From: JAGOTP01 sp964415465
GTDB lineage: Bacteria > Patescibacteriota > Patescibacteriia > 2-12-FULL-60-25
Direction of reading: 5' to 3'
Assembly: GCA_964415465.1 (NCBI GenBank)
Contig: CAYQAL010000035.1
Span: 1 to 7,639 of the forward strand
Length of the DNA stretch: 7,639 nt
Under the pieces are notes generated by a model. The model did not search any database, was not told where the DNA came from, and was given only the letters and a program-made list of their open reading frames with translations. Made by a program: the position numbers and the translations under genes. Shown here piece by piece: positions 1-4,606 of this stretch; position 1 is the stretch's first letter, and every line of letters starts with the position of its first letter.

Positions 1-95
1 TATGAACGGTGGGTGACTGCCTGCAGGAGGAGCGACCGGTCACGAAAGGTGTGGCCCAGGCGTTCCTCCAGCGGGCCGAATTCTGGGAGGTCCAT
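1..95 (-). CDS. rnc: Ribonuclease III, N-terminal part (runs off the left edge)
   Basis: Double-strand-specific endoribonuclease that processes rRNA precursors and structured mRNAs in the cytoplasm. Reading the minus strand from the ATG at 95-93 gives 31 complete codons. Residues 9-31 (LEERLGHTFRDRSLLL, then QAVTHRS) match the conserved start of the RNase III domain, whose usual form is LEERLGYxFxxxxLLxxALTHRSY. The last two bases in the window begin a TA- codon, consistent with the family Tyr. The catalytic ERLEFLGD motif would lie beyond base 1. The start is 20 bp after the nusB stop, so the gene is probably cotranscribed with nusB and rpmF. There is no purine-rich ribosome-binding site; the ten bases before ATG are ACTCCTCCTT. 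The match is short but distinctive. The rest of the protein cannot be assessed here. Confidence 0.88.
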   Translation of the reverse strand, partial: MDLPEFGPLEERLGHTFRDRSLLLQAVTHRS

Positions 96-115
96 AAGGA
101 GGAGTTTGTTTTAGA

Positions 116-676
116 TTAGGCGTTTGGTGGGGGAGGTGGCAAGAAGTCTTCGTCGTCCATCATGCTACCCAAGCCATTGCCGGATTCTGATTTTACAAGC
201 ACTGGATGAGAAGAGGTCTCTTCATCGGCTGGTTTTGGCTGGTCAGCGCCTTTAATAACGCCTTGAGCCACCTGATTGCGGTAAATAGCCCCAAGAACGC
301 CGTTGACGAACCGACCGCTGGATTCGCCGCCGAAGGTCTTGGCGAGTTCAATCGCTTCATTAATCGCTACTTTGCTCGGAATCTCTTCATTGTGCAGCAA
401 TTCGAACGTTGCGATACGTAGAATATTGCGATCAACAGTAGTGATCTTCTCGAGTGGCCAGTCTGGAGCGAATTTGCGAATGGTTGCGTCAATTTCCGCG
501 TGATTCGCAAGAACGCCTTGAACAAGGTTCACGCTAAAGTCTTTTTCGTCTAATTCAGAGGCGAAATCTTGTAAATTTCGTTGCGCTACCCCAATCGGGT
601 CGCGTTCACCACGATAAAAATCCCATTCGTACAACGACTGGAGTGCCACGGCGCGGGCGAGATGACGGTTGGACAT
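116..676 (-). CDS. nusB: Transcription antitermination / rRNA-processing factor NusB with C-terminal tail
   Basis: NusB binds boxA RNA with S10 (NusE) and promotes antitermination and correct processing of rRNA operons. The 186-residue product begins with the basic helix of the family (RHLARAVALQSLYEWD, residues 4-19). The strongest signature is in the second half: VDRNILRIATFELL (81-94), then IPSKVAINEAIELAKTFGG (99-117) and RFVNGVLGAI (122-131), as in authentic NusB. The family is usually about 130-165 residues. Here the fold ends near residue 140, and a roughly 45-residue tail follows. The tail is rich in Pro, Ser, Glu and Asp and ends in an acidic patch (DDED, 174-177) and five prolines, so it is probably disordered. 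It lies between rpmF (86 bp upstream) and rnc (20 bp downstream) on the same strand. An extended -10 element upstream may give it its own promoter. No Shine-Dalgarno is seen; the leader ends in a pyrimidine-rich stretch (ACCTTCTTTCGT). Confidence 0.95.
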   Translation of the reverse strand: MSNRHLARAVALQSLYEWDFYRGERDPIGVAQRNLQDFASELDEKDFSVNLVQGVLANHAEIDATIRKFAPDWPLEKITTVDRNILRIATFELLHNEEIPSKVAINEAIELAKTFGGESSGRFVNGVLGAIYRNQVAQGVIKGADQPKPADEETSSHPVLVKSESGNGLGSMMDDEDFLPPPPPNA

Positions 677-742
677 ACGAAAGAAGGTGCAAGACAGGCA
701 GGTTTGGAAAGAAAGAACAAAAGAGCGAATTCTAACTCACCC

Positions 743-751
743 AGTATACCA
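743..751 (-). promoter_or_regulatory. Extended -10 promoter element upstream of nusB
   Basis: On the minus strand these bases read TGGTATACT, a TGn-TATACT extended -10 box with five of six matches to TATAAT. No good -35 is seen, which an extended -10 can tolerate. Initiation would fall near 736 and give a leader of about 60 nt before nusB. It would let nusB and rnc be expressed independently of rpmF. Confidence 0.4.
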
Positions 752-754
752 CAA

Positions 755-773
755 CTCACGCGTTAAGCGTGAG
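755..773 (-). other. Short perfect hairpin overlapping the rpmF stop codon
   Basis: CTCACGC (755-761) and GCGTGAG (767-773) form a perfect 7-bp stem with a 5-nt loop that contains the rpmF TAA (765-763). No U-tract follows on the minus strand, so it is not a standard intrinsic terminator. It may pause polymerase, protect the rpmF 3' end, or separate rpmF from nusB. Part of the stem encodes the final Thr-His-Ala residues, so a chance origin is possible. Confidence 0.35.
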
Positions 774-1068
774 TGTGTCCAGCGTGATCGTGGTCGTGAC
801 CGGCGTGGTCATGATCGTGGTCATGCGCTTCGGCGGCGTTCTGCTTTTCAGACTTCATGCGCGTTTTGTCGAGCATTTTCTGGAGTTTACGTTCGCGACC
901 CTTCACGTGGATCGTGATGCCGTTGTATTCGGTGGCGTTTGGTGCAACGCGGTGGCCGAGGTGAGCAGCTCCGTTCGTGCTCACAACGATATTTGGCTTA
1001 ACCAACGCAAAGTGGGAGGCGCGGCGGCGCTTGTGGGAAGAGGTACGGCGGTGGCCAGGAAGACTCAT
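763..1068 (-). CDS. rpmF: Ribosomal protein bL32, cysteine-less, with His/Asp-rich C-terminal tail
   Basis: Large-subunit ribosomal protein. The start MSLPGHRRTSSHKRRR (1-16) corresponds to the usual MAVPKRKTSKSRR..., and LGHRVAPNATEYNG (37-50) aligns without gaps to LPHRVCPSCGYYKG of zinc-ribbon L32. All four zinc cysteines are gone: S30/G33 stand near the first pair, and A42/A45 replace the second. The core ends near residue 62. L32 is normally about 57-60 residues, but this product has 101. A basic linker, probably helical (about 56-80), is followed by residues 82-100 with nine His and five Asp in an alternating pattern, containing two copies of HDHDHAG. The ATG at 1068 is chosen because it gives the canonical L32 N-terminus; the upstream in-frame extension would run into ndk. 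The gene is divergent from ndk and probably first in an rpmF-nusB-rnc unit. No Shine-Dalgarno (leader ends CACCCACCT). Confidence 0.92.
   Translation of the reverse strand: MSLPGHRRTSSHKRRRASHFALVKPNIVVSTNGAAHLGHRVAPNATEYNGITIHVKGRERKLQKMLDKTRMKSEKQNAAEAHDHDHDHAGHDHDHAGHTHA
784..825 (-). repeat. Imperfect tandem repeat encoding HDHDHAG units
   Basis: The end of rpmF holds two 21-bp units encoding His-Asp-His-Asp-His-Ala-Gly (residues 84-97), preceded by an extra His-Asp and followed by His-Thr-His-Ala. The units use different synonymous codons (GAT/GAC, CAC/CAT, GCC GGT versus GCT GGA). This suggests the peptide pattern has been maintained beyond a recent DNA duplication. Confidence 0.6.
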
Positions 1069-1115
1069 AGGTGGGTGACAATTCGAAAATTGGGATGGCA
1101 GGAGCCTAGCAAGAC

Positions 1116-1140
1116 GGCCTAAAATTTGCAAGTTTAGGCC
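1116..1140. promoter_or_regulatory. 25-bp inverted repeat between divergent rpmF and ndk (candidate operator)
   Basis: GGCCTAAA (1116-1123) and TTTAGGCC (1133-1140) are perfect inverted copies separated by nine bases. The spacer contains the palindromic hexamer TTGCAA (1126-1131). That hexamer sits at the -35 position for ndk. Read on the other strand, it lies 17 bp from TAGGCT (1108-1103), a possible weak -10 for rpmF. A protein bound here would cover both promoters. The repeat is seen directly; the operator role is inferred. Confidence 0.45.
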
Positions 1141-1155
1141 AAAGTCTGCTATAAA
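1126..1155 (+). promoter_or_regulatory. ndk promoter (leaderless or near-leaderless)
   Basis: TTGCAA (1126-1131), an 18-bp spacer and TATAAA (1150-1155) form a good sigma-70-type promoter. The ndk ATG begins at 1163, seven bases after the -10 box. Transcription should therefore start at or just before the start codon, giving an mRNA with essentially no 5' leader. Confidence 0.6.
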
Positions 1156-1162
1156 CGGACGC

Positions 1163-1753
1163 ATGGAACAGACTCTCGTCCTCATCAAACCCGATGGAGT
1201 CCAGCGTGGACTCGTCGGTCGTATTATCTCCCGCTTGGAAGATGTTGGTCTCAAGATTGTAGCCATGAAAATGGTTCACCCAGTCCGCGAAGACGTGGAT
1301 AAGCACTACGCTCTCACCGAAGAGTGGATGCAGAACGTCTACGGCAAGGCGAAGGCCAAGTACGAAGCGAACGGCCAGCCATTCGACTTTCCAGATCACA
1401 TCTCATACGGAACGGCGATTAAGAAAGGTCTCGTAGACTTCTTGATCTCGGCGCCAATCCTCGCGATGGTGTTGGAAGGGGAGAAGGCGGTGTCCTTGGT
1501 TCGTAAGATCGTCGGTGCGACGGAGCCAGCCTCGGCCCTCCCAGGTACGATCCGTGGGGACTTCTCACACGATACCTACTCGCTCTCAAACGAGCACAAC
1601 CGCCCACTTCGTAACTTGATTCACGCATCCGGTAACCCAGAAGAGGCTAACTACGAAATTCCTCTTTGGTTCACGGATGTCGAGCTGCACAAGTACGAAC
1701 ACGTGAACGATCGCGTACAGTACGATCCGAAGTGGTTCATGCCACAGGAGTAA
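1163..1753 (+). CDS. ndk: Nucleoside diphosphate kinase with two insertions and a C-terminal extension
   Basis: Transfers the gamma-phosphate of ATP to other (d)NDPs through a phosphohistidine intermediate. N-terminal MEQTLVLIKPDGVQRGLVG is textbook NDK (K9). The other active-site residues can be placed: Y49, R114, T120 (GATEP), R131 (GTIRGDF), N151, catalytic H154 (NLIHASGN) and E165 before the IPLWF strand end. The product is 196 residues, against about 130-155 for most family members. Extra length lies in three places: about 29 residues between Y49 and R114, about 10 residues just before the catalytic His (between R131 and N151), and a tail after F170. Because all catalytic residues are kept, it is probably active, but with an altered nucleotide-site rim or assembly. 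It is monocistronic: a near-leaderless promoter lies upstream and an intrinsic terminator follows. Confidence 0.95.
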   Translation: MEQTLVLIKPDGVQRGLVGRIISRLEDVGLKIVAMKMVHPVREDVDKHYALTEEWMQNVYGKAKAKYEANGQPFDFPDHISYGTAIKKGLVDFLISAPILAMVLEGEKAVSLVRKIVGATEPASALPGTIRGDFSHDTYSLSNEHNRPLRNLIHASGNPEEANYEIPLWFTDVELHKYEHVNDRVQYDPKWFMPQE

Positions 1754-1775
1754 TCCAAAATTTGAACGCTGCATT

Positions 1776-1807
1776 CCCCGCACCGAACACGTGCGGGGTT
1801 TGTTTTT
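1776..1807 (+). terminator. Intrinsic terminator after ndk
   Basis: CCCCGCAC (1776-1783) pairs perfectly with GTGCGGGG (1791-1798) around a 7-nt loop. The T-rich run TTTGTTTTT follows. It sits 22 bp after the ndk stop. Confidence 0.88.
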
Positions 1808-1857
1808 CACTTGAGCGAGTCGCATGGTAGTATGACGAAGAATTTTTGTTCTTTCCC

Positions 1858-3108
1858 ATGCTGAATCGCGTCCGCCGCTTTTTAAAGATTCTTGGCCCTG
1901 GGCTCGTCACGGGTGCTTCCGATGATGACCCATCGGGCGTCGCTACCTACTCACAGGGTGGAGTTCAATTTGGTCTTGCGCCACTTTGGATGACGCTCTG
2001 GACGTTGCCGCTTCTCATCTCGGTTCAAGAGATCTGTGGGCGCGTAGCTATTGTGACGAGAAAAGGCTTGATTCAGAACTTACGTACCCTGGTTCCGAAG
2101 CCTGTCATGTGGGGGCTCATCATACTCCTCGCTTTAGCCAATGGGATAAACGCAGGGGCCGATTTAGGCATGATGGCGGCTTCGGCGAATTTGGTTATCC
2201 CACAGATGTCGGTCTTTGGGTGGCTCCTCTTGGTGACGGCGTTAACCCTAGGGATGCAGATTTTTCTAAGCTATAGAACCTACGCGAAGTATTTAAAGTG
2301 GTTGACGTTGTCTCTTTTTGCCTACATTTTTGTAGCACTCATTGTGCGGATTCCATGGGGAGAGGCAGTGCATAGGACTTTTTCCCCTCTGGTTGTACTC
2401 AATAGAGAGTTCGTGTTGTTCATGATCGCATTCTTGGGTACCACTATTTCTCCGTATCTGTATTTTTGGCAAGCGAATCAAGAAAATGAAGAGCGGAAGG
2501 CGCTTGAAGTGCGTGCGTTGCCGTTGCCGCGTCGTCTTCGCGACATGTTTTGGGATGTGTTTTCTGGCATGACCCTTTCGAACACAGTTGCTTGGTTTAT
2601 TTTGCTCACGGGGGCAGTCGTCTTGGGTACGCAACCAGGTCAACAGACAATCGAAACGGCGGATCAAGCGGCTCGATTGCTTGAGCCATTAGCTGGTCCA
2701 TTTGCTTCTTCTTTGTTTGCGTTGGCTACCTTGGCCACGGGATTGTTGGCGGTACCCGTCCTCACGAGCGTTGTTGCGTATGCTGTATGCGAAGCGTTGG
2801 GGAGGACAGAAGGTCTATCCAAGACATGGCGTGAAGCAAGGCTGTTTTACGGAATTGTTGTCGTGCTAACGTTGCTTGGTATCTTGATCAACTTGTTGCC
2901 GTATAGCCCGGTTCGTTTGTTGATTCTGTCAGCAGTGGGTAATGCAGTTGTGGCGCCGCCGCTCTTGGCGGCTATTGTGTGGATGGGAAATGCGCCCATG
3001 ATGCGCCAATATAAGAGTGGACTATGGTCGAACGCGCTTGGAGTATTTACGGTTGTTTTGATGACAGCTGCTTCAATTATTGGTGTGTATCTGCTCTTGT
3101 TCCCATAA
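1858..3108 (+). CDS. Nramp-superfamily divalent metal transporter, DPSG-type
   Basis: Integral membrane transporter of the Nramp/COG1914 superfamily, expected to import a divalent cation across the cytoplasmic membrane. The 416-residue product has about 11 hydrophobic segments. The N-terminal ILGPGLVTGASDDDPSG (11-27) is the TM1 hallmark, but the classical metal-binding DPGN reads D24-P25-S26-G27, losing the Asn. At TM6 the usual MPH reads S198-P199-Y200 within GTTISPYLYFWQ, losing both the Met that favours transition metals and the His. The DDDPSG...GTTISPY combination belongs to a divergent Nramp clade; I infer that ion preference differs from classical Mn/Fe Nramp, perhaps Mg or broader. 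ATG 1858 is chosen over an in-frame TTG at 1846 because it yields the usual short N-terminus. The 15 bases before it are nearly all pyrimidine. It follows the ndk terminator, so it needs its own promoter; a weak TTTCAC-17-TAGTAT (1805-1833) is the only candidate seen. Confidence 0.88.
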   Translation: MLNRVRRFLKILGPGLVTGASDDDPSGVATYSQGGVQFGLAPLWMTLWTLPLLISVQEICGRVAIVTRKGLIQNLRTLVPKPVMWGLIILLALANGINAGADLGMMAASANLVIPQMSVFGWLLLVTALTLGMQIFLSYRTYAKYLKWLTLSLFAYIFVALIVRIPWGEAVHRTFSPLVVLNREFVLFMIAFLGTTISPYLYFWQANQENEERKALEVRALPLPRRLRDMFWDVFSGMTLSNTVAWFILLTGAVVLGTQPGQQTIETADQAARLLEPLAGPFASSLFALATLATGLLAVPVLTSVVAYAVCEALGRTEGLSKTWREARLFYGIVVVLTLLGILINLLPYSPVRLLILSAVGNAVVAPPLLAAIVWMGNAPMMRQYKSGLWSNALGVFTVVLMTAASIIGVYLLLFP

Positions 3109-3383
3109 TGTGCTAAGTGTGGCATGCTAAAAAAGACCGGTCGTGAGGTTTCGGGCTAAAACTCGGTTTTTGGGGTTTGGATGGGGATGGCGCTGTGGCG
3201 CCACACACGATTACCCCTCGCGGCGAATCACTTTTCCGTTGACGTTTGCACTGGTCTTCTCTGGTGTGGTCGTGAACGGAACGGCGTGGCCCATCTATAC
3301 GATGGCAAACCGATTCCTCACGCCGGTCTTACTGTTTCTCTTTTTGATAGGATAGCCGGCTTTCCCTGGGCCGCCGCTCTTTC
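3109..3383. other. Stretch without a convincing gene between the transporter and the tRNA promoter
   Basis: No recognisable gene. It contains a perfect 12-bp palindrome TGTGGCGCCACA (3194-3205) and a weak hairpin (3145-3171). There is an open plus-strand frame of 70 codons (3143-3355, GTG start) that is hydrophobic but matches nothing I know. On the minus strand there is a hydrophilic 27-codon ATG frame (3294-3211), and the same frame continues open upstream of one TAG codon. The two frames are antisense to each other, so at most one can be real. Confidence 0.4.
3145..3171 (+). terminator. Weak terminator-like hairpin downstream of the transporter
   Basis: GAGGTTT (3145-3151) and AAAACTC (3158-3164) form a 7-bp stem with one mismatch and a 6-nt loop, followed by GGTTTTT. 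It is the only terminator candidate after the transporter stop at 3108 and is weak. Confidence 0.25.
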
Positions 3384-3412
3384 TTGTCTAGTTTAGAGTG
3401 ATCTGGTACCTT
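3384..3412 (+). promoter_or_regulatory. Promoter of the tRNA-Phe gene
   Basis: TTGTCT (3384-3389), an exact 17-bp spacer and TACCTT (3407-3412) preceded by TGG form a -35 plus extended -10 arrangement. Initiation near 3419 would give a short 5' leader of about 17 nt before the mature tRNA at 3436. Confidence 0.5.
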
Positions 3413-3435
3413 CTCACCGTTCCCAAAGAATAGAT

Positions 3436-3510
3436 GCCGGGGTAGCTCAGTGGTAGAGCGAAGGCCTGAAGAGCCTTGCGTCGTCAGTTCGATCCTGACT
3501 CCCGGCACCA
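3436..3510 (+). tRNA. tRNA-Phe (anticodon GAA), CCA encoded
   Basis: A 75-nt cloverleaf folds fully. The acceptor arm is GCCGGGG with TCCCGGC (one G-U pair). The D arm is GCTC/GAGC with a 7-nt loop containing GG. The anticodon stem AAGGC/GCCTT carries the loop CTGAAGA, so the anticodon is GAA, reading UUC/UUU. The variable loop has 5 nt, and the T arm is GTCAG-TTCGATC-CTGAC. Discriminator base A is followed by a gene-encoded CCA (3508-3510). The gene stands alone between a promoter and an intrinsic terminator. Confidence 0.96.
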
Positions 3511-3512
3511 TC

Positions 3513-3538
3513 AAAAAAGACCCAAACGGGTCTTTTTT
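3513..3538 (+). terminator. Intrinsic terminator of the tRNA gene
   Basis: AAAAAAGACCC (3513-3523) pairs perfectly with GGGTCTTTTTT (3528-3538) around an AAAC loop. The flanking A and T runs make it potentially bidirectional. It begins two bases after the encoded CCA. Confidence 0.92.
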
Positions 3539-3583
3539 GTTTAGGTTTGTTCTATACCTACCTTTGAGTTACGCTTTCTTCAT

Positions 3584-3925
3584 ATGTATACCGACGCACG
3601 CCAATTTCTTGGGAAGACGGTGACGGTATTGATGGATCGGCCACTTGGGTCCAAACACCCGAAGTACGGGTATGTCTATCCTGTGAACTACGGGTTCATT
3701 GAAGGGACGCTTGCACCGGATAATCAGGAAGTGGATGCATATATTTTGGGAGTAAATGAAGCGCTCGAAGAGTATTCAGGGAAGTGCATTGCGCTTATTC
3801 ATCGTCATAAGGATAATGACGACAAGCTGGTTGTAGTGCCAGAAGGAGTATCAATGACGGACGAAGAAATCCGCGCCGCCACACATTTCCAAGAGCAGTA
3901 TTTTACTTCCGATATTCTCCGGTAA
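3584..3925 (+). CDS. Short inorganic-pyrophosphatase-like protein
   Basis: A 113-residue protein resembling family I soluble pyrophosphatase (PPi to 2 Pi). RPLGSKHPKYGYVYPVNYGFIEGT (19-42, overlapping the substrate region) and DDKLVVVPEGV (79-89) match the family well, as does DAYILGV (51-57). It is much shorter than typical bacterial PPases (about 170-180 residues) and resembles a known short PPase-like group with the DAYILGV...GKCIALIHR pattern. The metal-binding signature DGDPxD reads D46-N-Q48-E-V-D51, so the middle Asp is replaced by Gln. Full pyrophosphatase activity should therefore not be assumed; another phosphoanhydride substrate is possible. It converges on the TrmB gene with a 23-bp overlap of coding ends. 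The start codon is preceded by the pyrimidine-rich GCTTTCTTCAT and no Shine-Dalgarno. A TATACC at 3553-3558 may be its -10. Confidence 0.8.
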   Translation: MYTDARQFLGKTVTVLMDRPLGSKHPKYGYVYPVNYGFIEGTLAPDNQEVDAYILGVNEALEEYSGKCIALIHRHKDNDDKLVVVPEGVSMTDEEIRAATHFQEQYFTSDILR

Positions 3926-4565
3926 CGCGTTCGGACACATTCCACAATCCGAAGAACATCGCGCGAAGCATGGCGATGATGTATTGATCCTCAATCAAGA
4001 CAGCGAGGGCCGCTTTCGGTTGCCAAATGACGACTTTGTTTGCGAATAGCTGGAACATGGTTTGAAAGGGTGCGATGCCTTTGAGAAAGCGCATTTCGCG
4101 TAGTGGATCACCATCTTCCTGGATTCGTTTCGCTTCCTCACTCGGCAAGAAGAGCGCTTTAATGCGCAAGCCNNNNNNNNNNNNNNNNNNNNNNNNNNNN
4201 NNNNNNNNNNNNNNNNNNNNNNNNNNNNNNNNNNNNNNNNNNNNNNNNNNNNNNNNNNNNNNNNNNNNNNNNGTTTGAATCGCATTCTTTTTTTCACGAA
4301 GCAGCTCGACGACGTGCGTCGGCGATTCGACCATAAAGGTTTTATTCACGCCTCTCTTTTGCGAAAAGTGGGCGAGTCCGTGTTTTTCTAAGCCAGCGAT
4401 GACTTTGTAGATATTTGGACGCGTGATCTTGAGTTCTTCCGCTAATTCTGAGGCAAGGGTTGGACCGCGTCGCAGAGACAAAAGATACAAATCGACTTCA
4501 TGTGGGGTGAGGCCGAGCTCTTCAAGCGATTGTCGTAAAAGAGGGAGTGTTGTTTTTGTCGCCAT
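3903..4565 (-). CDS. TrmB-family transcriptional regulator (interrupted by an assembly gap)
   Basis: DNA-binding regulator of the TrmB type (winged helix-turn-helix plus effector domain; many members sense sugars). Residues about 14-66 form the HTH: LGLTPHEVDLYLLSLRRGPT, then LASELAEELKITRPNIYKVIAGLEKHGLA, the characteristic TrmB pattern. A helical segment (ELLREKKNAIQ) runs into 100 Ns. After the gap, 89 residues of an alpha/beta C-terminal region continue in the same frame to TAA at 3905-3903, so the gene is probably intact. The true missing length is unknown, since 100 Ns is a conventional filler. The ligand cannot be inferred. It is divergent from the binding-protein gene, and its own -10 box and a 17-bp palindrome lie in the shared intergenic region, suggesting autoregulation and control of that neighbour. 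Its 3' end overlaps the pyrophosphatase-like gene by 23 bp. Confidence 0.85.
   Translation of the reverse strand: MATKTTLPLLRQSLEELGLTPHEVDLYLLSLRRGPTLASELAEELKITRPNIYKVIAGLEKHGLAHFSQKRGVNKTFMVESPTHVVELLREKKNAIQXXXXXXXXXXXXXXXXXXXXXXXXXXXXXXXXXXGLRIKALFLPSEEAKRIQEDGDPLREMRFLKGIAPFQTMFQLFANKVVIWQPKAALAVLIEDQYIIAMLRAMFFGLWNVSERVTGEYRK
4173..4272. other. Assembly gap of exactly 100 Ns inside the TrmB gene
   Basis: One hundred consecutive undetermined bases, the conventional scaffold filler. Coding sequence on both sides is in one minus-strand frame, but 100 is not a multiple of three on its own, so this agreement may be accidental and the real gap length is unknown. Confidence 0.98.
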
Positions 4566-4573
4566 AGATTGTG

Positions 4574-4603
4574 AGTATATTATGTATATACACTATATAC
4601 TAA
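4574..4603 (-). promoter_or_regulatory. trmB promoter with a near-leaderless start
   Basis: On the minus strand TATACT (4579-4574) is a five-of-six -10 box ending eight bases before the ATG at 4565. TTAGTA (4603-4598) lies 18 bp upstream as a weak -35. The predicted mRNA has almost no leader. The 17-bp palindrome overlaps the -35 and most of the spacer. Confidence 0.5.
4584..4600. promoter_or_regulatory. 17-bp perfect palindrome, candidate TrmB operator
   Basis: GTATATA-CAC-TATATAC is a perfect inverted repeat with 7-bp arms. A second, overlapping inverted repeat GTATAT-TATGT-ATATAC covers 4575-4591. It lies in the 105-bp divergent region, inside the trmB promoter and 7 bp from the -35 of the binding-protein promoter. 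Binding there could regulate both genes. The palindrome is seen directly; recognition by this TrmB protein is inferred. Confidence 0.6.
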
Positions 4604-4606
4604 AAA

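Noticed and set aside
6..119. Plus-strand open frame ending at TAG 117-119, overlapping the nusB stop
   Set aside because: It is the antisense shadow of the rnc start, whose minus-strand translation is clearly RNase III. Its AGGAGG stretches are the complements of Leu and leader bases.
769..1122. Plus-strand frame antisense to rpmF, Val-rich
   Set aside because: It is the complement of the His/Asp repeat and L32 core, with no recognisable domain.
763..1266. Longer minus-strand frame extending rpmF upstream by 66 codons
   Set aside because: The extension is antisense to the 5' end of ndk, and the L32 N-terminus begins exactly at the internal ATG (1068).
1846..1857. TTG start giving four more residues on the metal transporter
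   Set aside because: The ATG at 1858 gives the usual Nramp N-terminus, and the TTG lies inside the pyrimidine-rich leader.
3143..3355. 70-codon hydrophobic plus-strand frame with GTG start
   Set aside because: No homology recognised and no leader signal; its hydrophobicity is expected from being antisense to a hydrophilic frame, and its start overlaps a weak hairpin.
3329..3514. Minus-strand frame reading through the tRNA
   Set aside because: It runs antisense through a perfectly folding tRNA-Phe; it resembles the spurious peptides often annotated over tRNA genes.
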